Positions 43,800 to 57,500 of a stretch of DNA of 64,000 nucleotides are shown in pieces; positions within the stretch are counted from its first letter, which is position 1, and the number at the start of each line of letters is the position of its first letter. The stretch spans positions 36,707,884 to 36,771,883 of the forward strand of contig CM074200.1 in NCBI GenBank assembly GCA_037179385.1, given 5' to 3'. The notes beneath the pieces were generated by a model. It ran no database searches. It was not told where the DNA came from and saw nothing but the letters and a program-made list of their open reading frames with translations. The DNA comes from Holothuria scabra (taxonomy: Eukaryota > Echinodermata > Holothuroidea > Aspidochirotida > Holothuriidae). The position numbers and the translations under genes were made by a program.

Positions 43800-46700
43800 A
43801 GTCATAAAAATCAGAAGGTACCTATTTTATTACTTCAACTGTTTATCAAAATATGCTAAAAATGTTAAAGTGTACCCACACTTAAAAAAATAAAAAAAAC
43901 CAGTGTTGGTGAATTTTTTTAACCACCATTTTTAGAGTGTAGAGGAGCCTTTCTCTTCTGATGTGTTGTGAAAAAATATTGGAAAAAACTACATCTGATC
44001 AATTACCGGTAATTTTTAGCCTTCCCCACACCCCAGCCGCCCCACGATGTTTACCGACTTTTACTGACAAGCCTGTCCATACTTCACCTTTTTACCGTAG
44101 GAACGGTTAACGTTCAAACATTGAAAGGAAGATTTGGGCGTGTTGAAGACAATACAAAATGCAGCCCAGATAATTAACTATCAGGGCAAAAAGTGTTAGC
44201 TCTATCTCCCAACCTAACACCATTTCATGCCTTCAGCAGTGTAAGTCGCGTGAGTGTCACTGAGCTTTAATCATTTTCTGACTAAAGTCCTCCCGACCCT
44301 CTGGCAAAGAGTAGTTCGGCGAAACCAAAACTTTCACTGCTTCCTGAAGAAGCTTCCACTGAAGGACAACACGTGACCAACCTCAAAGCCTTCAGACCAA
44401 TTATGTCATTGGTCTATCACGTATGGCTTCATTCTAGACTGGATGAAAAGGGAAGATACTACACATAATCTTAGCCAAACTGCCGAGAAGAGTACTAAAA
44501 TTAGTCCAAATAACATGAAACATGTGATATAGATCAGTTTATAAGACCAGTTCACTCCCTACTCCGAAAACAGACGGCGCTCAACTCTGCATAAACTGAA
44601 CCGGTGATGTAGAGAACACAAGATTAAGACACACACACAGTTTATGCTATTGTACTAGAGTATATTTCTCCTCAGACTTTTTTCTCTGAATGATATAGTA
44701 AAAGTGAAATATATTAAATGAGATGAAGGAGATTGTTTTGTTTAGAACCAACTTATTCTCACACTAGAGGAAAGAGATGGACGATATGGGCAAACCCATT
44801 ATCATTATCGGGGGTGATCATGGCAATGAAGGAAAGCAGAATACTACAGTCACCCCCTCCCTGGCCTCACCAAACTAAGAAATCAGTAAGGGGTCCTAGA
44901 AAACCCACCTCAAAACTTTTTCAAGCCTCTGCATTGAACACGTTGAGAACATGTCGGTCACCCAACGTAACAATTCTGGCTTCTCCATTTCCGGCCGCTG
45001 CGTTGTCACATTAGGCACCTGGAGAGGAGGGAGTGTGGGAAACCAAACCAGTTGTCCACAATGAAAGAAGAACGTGGCCGGCTCGATTTAAATCAGGTGA
45101 TTAGAAACTGGGCCCTAAAACTACATCTGACCTTAAATAAATAAAAAAAAATAAGGTAAATATATTTTGGCAAAGAAGAGGTGCTAGTTCCCTTTATTCA
45201 GCCAGTAACGTCCCTACGCCCGTTTATCAACCACTCAAAATAAAGGGCCTACTACTTACAACAACACCCGGGGTTTGTTTGTGGTGTTTGTACCTTTCAT
45301 TACAAAACCTGGCCTTTTCGTGAACTACTCCGTCCTTTCGGAATTGACCGAGACTAGTTTGTTTGATCAGTTTATCTTTGGCTAAAACACCTGTTATGTT
45401 CTTTGCCTTTTGTTTACTTAGTAGCCTATTAGCAAGATACTAACGTCGGTTGCTATTAATGATGAGAACAAAACAAAGTGAGGCTAACTACCTGAACAGT
45501 TGTTGGATAAATGCCACCTATATTGCGTTTGCAGGGGGGGGGGGGCCTCGTCTTCCCAATTCGGGCAAAAGCGGTTGGTCCATTCGGGCAAAACACATTA
45601 GAGAATTCTTCCCCTTGAAAAGTAGACGTCATGACTTGGACGATGTCATCAGTTTGCCGATTTTTGAGCAATAGAAATCCGCAAATATCAATTGGTGCTC
45701 ACTAGACCATGTATTCTCTAACAATTTGGCTTTTTTGTCAGTTGCCTAATAAGAAAGGATTTCAAGGCCACGATTAGGTTGTCCAGACTTCAAGGGAGCT
45801 AAATCTGTAATGATGGGCAAAACATGATAAACGGTGACATTATTCGGGCAAAAAATGCTCTTAACCCCTCATAAAAAATTACCCCTGTGCGCCTATACTC
45901 TAGAACACCCCGCAGCTTTATCCCCGGACTCACCGAGGGGCCTCAAACTTCCACCTGGAGATCCCGCCCATTTGAGGCTTCGTACCTCGCGCTCTCGGTA
46001 CACATTATGCAGTAGGTTGAGCTTGAAATTTAACGTACATCGCATGCGCTTTCTCCCCCACTCTCAAACACCTGATACCAGGAGAGAATATTGAAGCTTT
46101 GGCCTGCATATTTAACCAGATCGTATACCATAGCCTTGTAAAACGGATTTAAAATTGGGAGACTCGTCCCCACGAGGCCCACCTCTGGCAGTGGCGAGAA
46201 TACGGAGTAGAATTATGCAGACTATTTTTTCTTTACCAGTTCCACGCGGACATCTCATCAAGAAACAAAACTCATTACTAAAGTAAGAAGAGACAATGCG
46301 ACTTGGAACAGAAGGAACCCCTCCGTCAGATCATGGCTTCTAATAACCCGGTAGAAATCCTACGATGAGTCGACTCCTTTCAACGTCACATGTCTTTATT
46401 GGGGATTCCCCCATCATGACCACACAGTCACACACGCCCAGTGAGTCATATAAAGAAAAAAGGAAAGCGACTAAGTATCCACTCAGGTCAGGGCCAAGGG
46501 CCTTGTCCCCTTCACATTATTTGGCGTCCTTTCCTCGAAAAATTTTTAGTTACCACCTGACCACGGCCTTTACACATTTTTTCACATTCCACAACCTGAC
46601 ATTTTTTTCTTCCCTGAAAGTCATTGCGCCCATTCCGCACCCTGCACGACTAGGATAGCGGCAAACGTTTAAAGGTTGACAAATTTGCAAATTGCCAAAA

Positions 46701-48200
46701 TACACTGTAAAAATGCCTGTACATATACAGAAAAAATATGTAAAGCAAAAGAATACACAAAGAGTGCTGCCATCTCATTGACAGGGCTGTTTATGTATGC
46801 TTTTTTTAAGTTTTTATTTTTTCTTCCGTAATTTAAAAAAAAATGTATTATTACAGACATTTGTACAGTGCACCACGAATTACATTTCGCGCATGTTGTT
46901 GAATCTAAACCATCCAATCATGCTGCAAAAAAAAAAAACTGGATTTTCTTTGAGATCATTTTGGAAGTGACGCCGGAAGATAAGGAACAGAGAGAGTGAA
47001 AAGGGGCTTAACAAAATTCAAAATTCTGGGTTTTTATGGGTTAAAGGTTACGGCACACTGTGGTCCTACAATAAAAAGTGCCACTCATTTCAGATATATT
47101 TGTTCATAACTCTTCATTTCAAGGCAAACCTTTTGCACCCTGCAGCTGTGGGGCCATATCTGCATCGAGGATATATATTACTACGGAGTTGCTGCGTATG
47201 CTCCCCGGTATTGACAATTACACTGTCCCATATAACAGCCTGCCTCTTCCCAGCAGTGTTCAAAGGTCATAATGACAGTACACTAGGAAACTGATTGAAG
47301 AATCGAAATTTACTTTGTAGCAGTGAGCGAGTGAACCAGGAGAGAAGAAGAATCCATGATAAAGTCAGGTCAGTTGAACAACTTTCATGAAGTCACCAGG
47401 ATATATTTTACAGCCTACAAGTTTCATTTTTTAATTCAAATTGAATTAATGTTCCGCACAGAAATAGCCTGCCAGCAATTAGTGTGACATCTTTTTTTCA
47501 ACAAAATAAGCCCACTACTTCCATGATTGTAAACAATTTAGCTCACTTATTTCACCACCGCCCCTTTACTTTAATTTTTTGACTAAACGATTTACTTTTG
47601 TAGCCTGCCTGTGACCTCCTTACACTCTTATAGGCTTATTATGATTTGTTTTAGCTAATATGAGGTGCATACTTTTGCCGAGAAGCAGTGTGAGTCCTAC
47701 TTTAGGTCGCCGGGTAAAACCGACTGGAGAGAGCCCGAATAATTCGTTAAAAACAGGGATTTGTCCTATAGCACATCACTGATTTTTAACTGGTGCAATT
47801 AGGAAGTTTCCACCATATACTTACGCTGCCAGAATGCATTCATGTGTGAAACTGTGCACAGAGTTCGAATTATAGAATGTTTGGATGGACAGGGGGACAT
47901 GACCGAATTGAAAAATCGCACATTGACTTTCATTTTCCACACAATTATTTTATGAAAATGCGATTTTCCCCCTAAATATTGAAAACAAATGGCTGCCCTT
48001 TAGCCCAACTATAGCTTCAAGTTACAATACGAAATATATGTGTCAACATATGATAACTTAGAACTGTCCTGATCAATCGTGGTAAATAAGATTATATTTT
48101 ATAACTTTTTTTATTTCCTTTTCAAGTTTATCCTAATATGAATTAGTATCTCGATTTGGAAATTACGAAACTGTGCTGTACTTTTCACGTTTCTTTCCTA
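43800..48200. other. Intergenic region before the 5'-nucleotidase-like gene
   Basis: No gene supported. It is somewhat richer in CpG than the upstream introns (about 44.0-46.6 kb). It holds a U2-like fragment (44454-44490, minus), a SINE-body-like piece (about 45010-45125), a G-run (45533-45546) and several open frames without protein character. Promoter elements of the downstream gene may lie here but none is identifiable. Confidence 0.5.
44454..44490 (-). ncRNA. U2 snRNA 5'-end-like fragment (pseudogene or SINE head)
   Basis: The minus strand reads CTTCTCGGC..TTTGGCTAAGAT followed by GTGTAGTATCT. Against the conserved U2 5' end from nucleotide 5 to 41 I count four mismatches in 37. It includes the GUAGUA branch-point pairing box. 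The similarity stops after that; the Sm site and 3' stems are absent. It cannot be a functional snRNA gene. Confidence 0.55.
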
Positions 48201-48201
48201 G

Positions 48202-48210
48202 ATATTCACG
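48202..48210 (+). other. Probable 5' UTR end with upstream splice acceptor
   Basis: ttctttcctag (AG at 48200-48201) lies nine bases before the ATG, preceded by pyrimidines. This suggests a non-coding first exon farther upstream, which I could not locate. Confidence 0.35.
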
Positions 48211-48546
48211 ATGGGTAGCAAACTCGTTTTGAGAACGGCCATAGTTGCCGGAATTTTTGTCATTGTTACGTCATTTGATCTCACTATTATGCACACAAAT
48301 CATATTCAAGCACACATCGAAGAGTTTACGGCAGACGGATTAACCTGTTCAGAGCAAGATTCCACCTATTTGGATTGTTATGGGGGAGTATCGAGAAGAT
48401 TCACCAGGGTCAAGGAGATCAGAGAAGAACATGTGAACCCCCTTCTACTAGATGGAGGGGACCATTTTCAGGGAACACATTGGTACACCTATTACAGGGG
48501 AAATGCAACTGCCCACTTTATGAACTGGATCAAATACGACGCCATG
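48211..48546 (+). CDS. 5'-nucleotidase-like exon 1: signal peptide and first metal motif
   Basis: ATG at 48211, donor ATG|gtaagc, phase 0. It encodes residues 1-112: signal peptide with hydrophobic core (AIVAGIFVIVTSF), first motif HTNHIQAH in place of the family HTNDxH, the DxxD-type LLLDGGD motif and an N-glycosylation sequon NAT (98-100). The exon border matches the usual CD73 border before the GNHEFD motif. Confidence 0.92.
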
Positions 48547-51500
48547 GTAAGCTCGAACCTTATGCATTGTTTTTTCATGAACCCTTTACCAGAAGAGTTG
48601 GGTTAAATATTTTGAGGAAGATTAAAGGCTATGTTTAGTTCGTGCAAGGGCTAATTCTGACAACACAAATAATGATCTCTTGTCGTCGTCGTCGACGTCG
48701 TCTACGATAAAAATGGAACCTATCATGTCAATGTGCTTGGTGCTTGGTGCTCATCATAAGCAATGGGTAGGGAAGCCTCACAAGGGGTAGTGAACGACAC
48801 GTGGCAAAAAGACCATGGTCGGCCGGCTTAAAGCAATTGGTTTGAAACTGACCCGTAAATCCCCATCTAACCAAATAACTTACTCGTCTACAATCAGATA
48901 TATATTGTAGATTAATCTAACGTTACGGTTTAGCGCACATGTGAAATTTGATATTAAAGGCCAGGAGACCCGGTGACTCTTCTTGCTCGCGCACATCTCC
49001 TTTGGGCGTCTTTAAAATTTCGGTGTCTTGATAGGCATTTATTAAGTCAGTGTACCTCAAGTTAAAAAGTCAAAACATACATATAACAGCATGAAAAATG
49101 AATTCCAACAGTCCAACTCCCATCTTCACAGGACATTCTTGAGCCGAGATTTAAAATGTTGAAGTTTACTCACTCAAATGAAATTGGTACATAGCGCAAT
49201 AATTTGTGATGTCATTGTTGTACTACTCAAATTACAATCTTTGTTTCTTTCTTTTTCTGAAAGTCACTGCATCTTGTACTTATTCTTAAAAGGGGATGTA
49301 ATTACTTGAGCCCCCTCTTTTGCAACTTGTTATGCAAGCAATCATGAAGTGTTCAAGGTCATAAAAACATTTTTAACTTTGAAGGGAACTAAAGTAGAAA
49401 ATGTAAGTTGTACAACAGGAAAGACGCAGATTATTGCGCAATGGACTATTTTGCTTGAAGTGAATAAATTTATCTCGGCTCAAGAAGTGTCGTAGGAAGA
49501 TGGGAGTGTGTTAGGATTCATTTTTCATGCTGTTTAATACATATTTTCGATTTTTTTTTTTACTTGAGGTACCCTCCAAGAGACAACAAAGTCCATATAC
49601 TCCATAATTCAGTTCAAATCTCGTTAGCACAGCAATGGTATATGGAATTAGAGAAATAAATTCTTGTCATTGGTGTTATGTATTGATAATTCATATTCAT
49701 GAACATTGACAACATACAATGACGTAAGTCTTTATCATATGCTATACTTTGCCCACAGATTACTTTATTATGCTGTAATTATACATCGGTGATCAATGAC
49801 GTTCTGATAAGTTTAATCTGGAACACGACAACAAACATTTTCTTTTGATAAATCTAAATGACTGTCGTGCCCCTCAAAACCTGTCCGGTTATTATCGCTC
49901 TTATTCCTATTCAAAACGATTTTACACTTGGTGGAACACTTGGATTCGTAGCAGCTTGATTCGGCTGTCCGACCCCTGGTTGGTCTTCTCTTGAAGGGGG
50001 AGTGCAGTCACTCAAAAGTTGTTTAGTGCAGTTAACTGTCCTGTTTTATGATTGGCTCTTGAAAGTCATGTGACAATTTTTTTCTCAAATGTGGGTTTTA
50101 CTACTAGTTACTGCTTGGTTTACAATTAATATGCAACACTGAAGTCATAAAATGTGATGAAATATACTTTGAAGAGAAATAAGGTGAAAATTAGGTGATT
50201 CAGCTGTCGCTTCAAAATAAGTTTGGGAGGACTCAGTGCTAGCTTGTTCCAACGTAAACTTTAATCGCGTAACCGCTACCAGTAGCTTCGCAATATCAAT
50301 GAAGAATGGTATTTAACCTTAAGGCATTTATACAGTGCAGTTTAATAATACACATTAATAAAAGAATTATTTGTTGCAAAGCAATATCCCCGTCCTTGAC
50401 AAATTAACCGAATCATTAACTAGTTACTTCCGTTTTACATTGACCAGGCCCCTAGTAACCATGAATTTGACGATGGACCGGAAAATTTTGGTGCCTTCTT
50501 GGAAAAGGTTGAGTTTCCTGTTATAAGTTGCAATATAGACGCAACCAACGTGCCTGAGATGAAAGGTCGATACACTAAAAGCATTGTATTGGACATGGAT
50601 GGAGAGAGAGTCGGCATTGTCGGTTACACGACCACTGACACTAACACAATATCAGCACCAGGTTTGTAAGTTATTCTACATTTTACAGATATCACCATGG
50701 TAACACACCATGAAGTTTCCACTGGTACTACATTTCATTGTTTTTACATTCATCGTAGTTACGTACTAGCAGGTCCCTAGGTATCATGAACGATTAGTTC
50801 TTCATTTGGAACCAAAAGACCTACCTAAAATTCTAAATTGCAATCACACGTAACGTGTCTTAAAATATTAGGGAGCTTTCGATTTGCACGTTCACCTAGT
50901 CGACTGCTACGAGATTACGTCAATTTCAGTCTCTGCGCATGCGTCACTTTGTCTCCCTCGTTCACTAGCCAAATCGAGAACGTGTCCACCGCGGTTTTGA
51001 CGTTCGCTCCAAACTGCAACGAACGTTCACATGTGTGACGTCACAGAATTTCTGAAAATGGATTAAGTGGCAAGAACGCATGCTAGTTTCCCTCCTCGTG
51101 ATCTGTTTTGCCCAAATGCGGTCACTTTTTACCTAAAATGTATATGAGATTGATGATTCATTGGGAAATATGCGTTATTTTGGACGTTTTCTTGCAACTT
51201 CAACAGGCGGATATTCAAAGTTGAAATAAACTGTGTTCTCCATGAAAACATACCAACAACTTAACTAGCGTTCGTGTAGTAGACATGCATTTACATCGTT
51301 GAAGAAATTTAGAAAAATTACACAAGGCTAAGCTGTAAATTCTCCATTTTAATACGACTCGTCCACGTCGACCCTTGCACAGGGAAATCGAAACAGGCTT
51401 TAACAGTCGACGTACCATAGCAGTGGACGCGTTCAAGAAGGCAAGCTGGTTAACTAGAACGAAGTCTTCGTTCACTGAATCGAAAGCTCGGTATTAGCAG

Positions 51501-54500
51501 CTACGGGGGAGTTGCTGTCTTAAAATATTTGACAATTTACCCTTCGCCGTGTAATTTCACTTTTCCCAGGGCAACTACTCAATCACATGTAAGACAAAAC
51601 GTCGATTGCACAATGTAAGAGGTCAAAGGTTACCATTCAACGACTCACGAATGGGTTTTACCTGTCAGCGTAACTTTGTCTATTGTGTTACGTCCCTTAG
51701 GACTGATTCGGGGGGGGGGGGGGGGTACGTATGACATTTGTAGGTTAAACCCGAGGAATTTTAAGAACTTATGCTCAAATTTACAGTGCCGCCATATATA
51801 CCCATTTCCCGAAGCTTATCAGTTTCGTGTCTTGCTCAGTGTGGAAGTATAGTTTCTCCAAGAATCAGCTTTTAAAATATCTTCAACTTTGTAGTGCACT
51901 CCCCATAAGTGTAGCACGGCAACCATAGGGTATCTTGAGCTATGCTTTCTTATTACGGCAAAGTAATTCGACATCACGAAAACGGCAGCATTTTTGTTTA
52001 GTTGTAACGCGACAACACGACATTTTGTCACTTTGTCTAGTTATACCTAGCATACCATATCTGGGAATCACTCACCACAATTTTCCCAGCCAACACACCA
52101 CATTAGGTCCCAATTGGGGCCAAATCAGTTTTGTCAGGTGTTTTTCATTGGGCCCCAATTGGGCTAACATAGCCCGACTGGGCCCCAGCTTAGCCCACAT
52201 GAGTTTACCACATCTGCTTCCTATTTCTCATGAGCCCAATTGGGCCACAGTCAGCCCAAGCCCAATTAAACCCAGGCTACCCAATTGGGACCCAACTGGG
52301 CTTGTTTGCTGGGTTGTTAAATTTTGTCGAGATATCAACTTACCTTCACTTACATCATTCATTTAATGTCTCGCATGGCACTGTATGACTACCGTAGTGA
52401 AGAACTGTCCCAATGTTAATTATTGACAAGGTATTCCATGACTGTGGTGTAAACAGATTGTAGACCCTACTGTCGGTTGGTTTAGTATCGGTTTGGTATA
52501 CTTTTTCTAATGTCCTCCCGACCCCCTGACAAAGGGGGAGCCGTTCGGCGAAATCAAGTGTCGGTTTTGCTGTTTGATTTTAGAAAATGGATTTGGACCT
52601 CAGGGAATTACCTTAATTAGCCCTTCTTTGTCCTTAAACCTTTTACGTATGTACATGTTATGAAATCGGTACGAACAGAAAGAGCGTCCTCTAATGGAGG
52701 AAAGCGCATTACATTGCAACCTACGCTACTAATTTAAGACATTTGATTCGAGTACCAATGTGAAGTCTACTACTCCCGCGTGCAATGTGCACGTCGTGCG
52801 TGTAGTGTTGTTTGCCCTCAAAATGACGTCATGTGATGACAATGCGTAAAGGCTAGTCGCAAAAGCAGTCGTCCCAACATATTAGAACCAAGAGCCAGAT
52901 CCCACAGATTTCTTCTACCTTCGTGTCCAAGTATCTTACATGATATTTCAGGGCTTTAACATTGTATATCCAAGATTAACCAATGATTTCAAAATGTTTT
53001 AAGAAAAAAAATGTCACATGATTCTCAAGAAACAATCATGAAATACAGACTATTACACTTATCTAAATTGGGATAGCTGCATGCACTTTCCCTTTAAAAT
53101 GGATCAAGAGTGTGTCGACAATATAATTCTTTTGACCTAGGCCTATAATTCACAGAAGAAGCAAATGTTCCGGTATGGACTAAAACTCTGTTCTCTGACA
53201 AGGAGCACACATCAGCTTGAGTGCTGTGAAGCTGACTGTGAATATATGTCTTTTCGAAGTCTTCATTTAGATTTAGATGCAAGTATACGACCCTGCAGAT
53301 CCTGGGCGGCTCATACCGAAAAACAGAACCGTCTACCATTTTGTTATTGGTGCCTCTGCATAAGCAGTGGAGTAGGGAAAACAAGCCAGTGAGTCACAAC
53401 TGGAAAAAAGGTCGTAAAACTCAATCTAACTAACGAACCCAGATCCTATGAATAACAATAAACTGCGTAGTTAACCGTGTAATCAATTCAAAAGTTGTTA
53501 ATATCTCAGTTACAGTGTAATTTGTAATGGGTCGGCAGTCAATTAGTAGGCTACTCCGCTCCGCATTGTGCAAAGGAACTGGTCAACGTGAAATGCAAGC
53601 CTCTTGAATAACCATGAAGTCTGTCATAATTATTTGTTTGCAATGTTATTATCTTTCCTGTATAGTGTTAATTGGGGATTAAGAGATGTGTCACTATGTG
53701 CAGTTGTGCACTAATGTATAATGTTTGACGAGAAGACTGGACCTTGTTCCCATCAATCCAAGGACAAAACGACCGGACTGAGTCAAACTGTTAAAGATTT
53801 CTTTTTGTCACCCGTTAACGAAAATGACCTCACCATCCCTATATTACGTCTGCGTCATTTTTGCATTTAGTACGTACAGTTATGGATATTTACACGCTCT
53901 ATTACATCTGAATGCCTGTCAGATTAGGGAGTTGTAATGATAGCTTACAGGTCAGATATATTATGCAAAGTTTAAAACAACCGTGAGAAAGCGTTTGAAG
54001 TCAAATTTTATACAACAAAACAGGCATCAGAGTGTTTACTGCAATTTTAAAATGTTTTGCCCCTGTGCTCCCAAAAATTCCATTGGCTTATAGAAAAATA
54101 ATGCAATCTGTCCTATGGTGATTATACTCGAATATCAAACAAAAATTAAACCGTTTATAGATGTATCTGTTTTATTATATTGTATTATATATGTACTTAT
54201 CACTTTATCATTATGTAACAGTTTAAATACTTTGAGTATAATGATTTCTTCCAACTTAGCTCATAAATAGGAAAGCATTTCACATACTATCAACTTTGAC
54301 GGTTAGCTTTGTTTACAGTCTATTGAATTGTTTTTAATTATGGACCGGAATACTTTTATGGTGCCGAGATTTTAATCGTTCTCTTACGGCCCGCCATTGT
54401 AAAAGAAGGAATTATTAATTGAACTGTCATGCGAAAAACTAAGTACTATAGAAGTAACCAGCAGTTGGCCAAATGAAACTTAAAAGAATGGTCCAGAACT

Positions 54501-57500
54501 CAATTTATGTTTGATATGCTAAAAAGGAACATATTCTAAGCATTCTGGTGAAACATTTGTTCATTTTCCATGTTCGGTTCTCAAGATATTAGCAATTGAA
54601 GTTGACACAGTGTTAATGAAAAGTGAACTTGAAGCAAGCAGGTGTGATGTCATGGATTCACTATGTTAGCCAATGATTTTGCTATTATTTTTCTTCCTGT
54701 TAGTTAGTTGAAGTAATTGGGGATGTTACCTTGCCCCTAAGCCTAACACACATACCCATTGCTCGGGATGCATCAATGGTTTTTTATATATAAGTTTTGT
54801 CGCATAAAATTTGTGGTAAATTATAAATTAATACAAAACATTGGGTCGACAATGTGAAGCCATGTCATCACGCCTGCTTGCTCCAAGTTTGTTTGTGTAG
54901 AAAACTTGTCACATTCAGTCCCTAATATCTCTAGAGCCGAACGTGGGAAATGAATAAAACTTTCACCGGAATGCTTAGAATATATTCCTCTTTATCATAT
55001 CAAAAATAAATTTGACTTCGGACTATTATTTTAATTTAACAAACAGTAACATTTGATATACCTCAAATAGCTACTGCCTGTTCCAATGAACCAAATTATT
55101 CTATCCCCCAGCCCCTTCCCAAATTCTCCATCAGAGATATTTCTACAGTTCTAAAAATACTTTAGAGGAAAATAAAGTAAAATGAAAGGATTTTCAATGT
55201 TGTCCGGGCAATGATTCCAATTGCATAACTCATTTAAGGAGAGTCAAACTTATTGAAGCACGTATAAACATAGGCCTATCTGGATCTACACATACATGGT
55301 AGCCAACCGTTTGTATAGCTTATAGTCTCTTAGTAAATGTGACTGAATGGACAAATGAAGATTCGCGCTCTTAGCTCAAACCAATATGAGATTATTTCCC
55401 GTCGGCTGTATTAACTATCCGGTCATACATTAACTAGGAACGTGTGTTTTCTTTTACCTATTAGAGACTAAAGTAAAATCCAGTAAACACAAACTCTTCA
55501 ACGATAAGGCAACAAATGTGTTGATCGTCTCTGTCAAGAGAAATGATCACTTGATTTAGTGGCAGCAGACAATTTTGATAAAGCTACAATCGCCGCCAAA
55601 TTAAATGAAACAAATTCCTCCGTAGCAAATATTACATAACCTTTTATCCATCTCACATGGTAGCCACTCTCCCCTTTTCCCCACTTCAATGTTGGTTGGG
55701 AAAAACTGACTAGTCCTGAGTGTAACAACATTGAAACAGGGGAAAGGGGTTTGTTTCATTTACTTTTGGCAGCGATTGTAAAACCGTGGGTATTGAATAT
55801 TTGTACAACTTTATATATTCATGAATGAATGAAGGAACAGCCTTTGCTTGAGTATAATTTCAGAAAATCAGTGAAACTGACCGGGGTTAGAAACTTGAAA
55901 ATGGCTTTATCTCAATTAAGCGCTGGGTTCTGCAGTCACACCCAAAGACGAGTTCTCACAAGTTTTATTTTTACTTTGAAGGTAAACCTTGGTCCTATAG
56001 CATGAATTCAATTGAAGGAAAGATATTATGTCGATAAGTAGACTGCCAAGTAGAGTCACTGAATCTTACTGGCTTATAATTTAACCTCTCAACTAAGTTA
56101 CAACTTAACACTCACAAAAGTTCCTCAAGCTCCTCATTAGTTCAGCAATTTTCTTACCCAAACAGTTTCAATTCTCCCAAAACAAGTTTACTTGCAGCAT
56201 AAGTTAACGTCGCCCTCACATTGGTGACGTCAAACTTCTCCTGTTTTATATTCAGTTTGTGTTACTTGGTAAGTGTATTAGTTTTACTAGTTATCTTGCA
56301 GCTGGTTATCTTGAAGGGAAATATTGCGTTTGTTTTACAAGAAAATTTCATCCTTTTAAAACCAATATTTATTGGCAAAGAATGATAAATAATCATAAAT
56401 AAGGCAGTATGGTTGCCTTCTTTTCAAGAAATAAGTTTCCTTCAGATAGAAATTCAGCTGTTTGTTTCTCAAGAAAAATTTGTTCACCCAAACTTACAAC
56501 ATTTCAAAATATACAACTTCCATAACTCGTCCTGTGCATAATATTTTGAGGAGATGAAGCTATTGCTGGATGAGGTTTATTGTTGAGACCAAATGATTTG
56601 AAAATGACTTGAGATACTATTTACTTTCAATACAAGTTTTGGAACATTTTAAACGCAATATTTCACTTGAAATTCAAATGCTAGAATCGTTAATGCTATT
56701 AGTTGGCCGTCACGGTCAGTAACCTGACAAATGTAACATGCAATTTACACCGCTATTTCTGAAGAATAACCAGAGTTGATACCTGTGCTCAACTGTGACT
56801 AAGGGTAACATTGTACTCTTAAAACAACACATACCGTATGCCCTACTGAGTTTTTAAACATATTCCTTCTATTTCCAACTTTCAGGCGAATTGGTGATAT
56901 CAGATGAGATAAAAGCTCTTCAAGCCGAGGTTGATTTGTTAACCAACGATGGTATCAATAAAATAATTGTTCTGGGTACTTCCGGTTTGGCAAAGGAGAC
57001 CGACATCGCCCTCAGTATTGACAACGTTGACGTCATTGTGGGATCCGATCATCATCAGTTTCTCTACACGGGTAATACGCAGGCGCAATTTTATACACAG
57101 GCGTGATCCAAAGGGAGCTTTTCTTGTCCCAGTCCGACATTTCCGCCAAATTAACAACAAAACATAATAAAGCAAAAATTAGTGACATTAAAGTGGCAAT
57201 TTCATAACACAGACACTAAACACACGAACCGTGTATGAAATTCATTTAGGCCTATTCACGGTGAGTATTTATCCGATTTTCGCACCCCTTGCCTTCGCTA
57301 TGCAGCAACAAGAATTTTTTAGATAGCTGCTACGTCTGAAGTCCGGTACACACTGCCAAGACAACTAACGACACCAAGCGACACGATGTCGCTTCGGCTG
57401 TAGTCCTGGCGGTGTGTCCAGTTTCACCACTAGAGTTCCGTCTTGTCGTAAGCCGTCGGTCCCATCGAACATGTTCAATCGTAGTTGAATGCACTCGCTG

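Larger units (their letters stand above)
50662..56885. other. 6.2-kb intron of the 5'-nucleotidase-like gene
   Basis: It contains a G-run (51709-51725), the palindromic element at 52085-52317, a block at 52511-52570 ('tcctcccgacccc...ttcggcgaaa') shared with 44288-44330, a SINE-body piece (53350-53425), an inverted-repeat element (54485-55030) and a dispersed repeat (55560-55790). No exon seen. Confidence 0.6.

Noticed and set aside
44454..44490. Functional U2 snRNA gene
   Set aside because: Only the first part of U2 is present; the Sm site and 3' stem-loops are missing.
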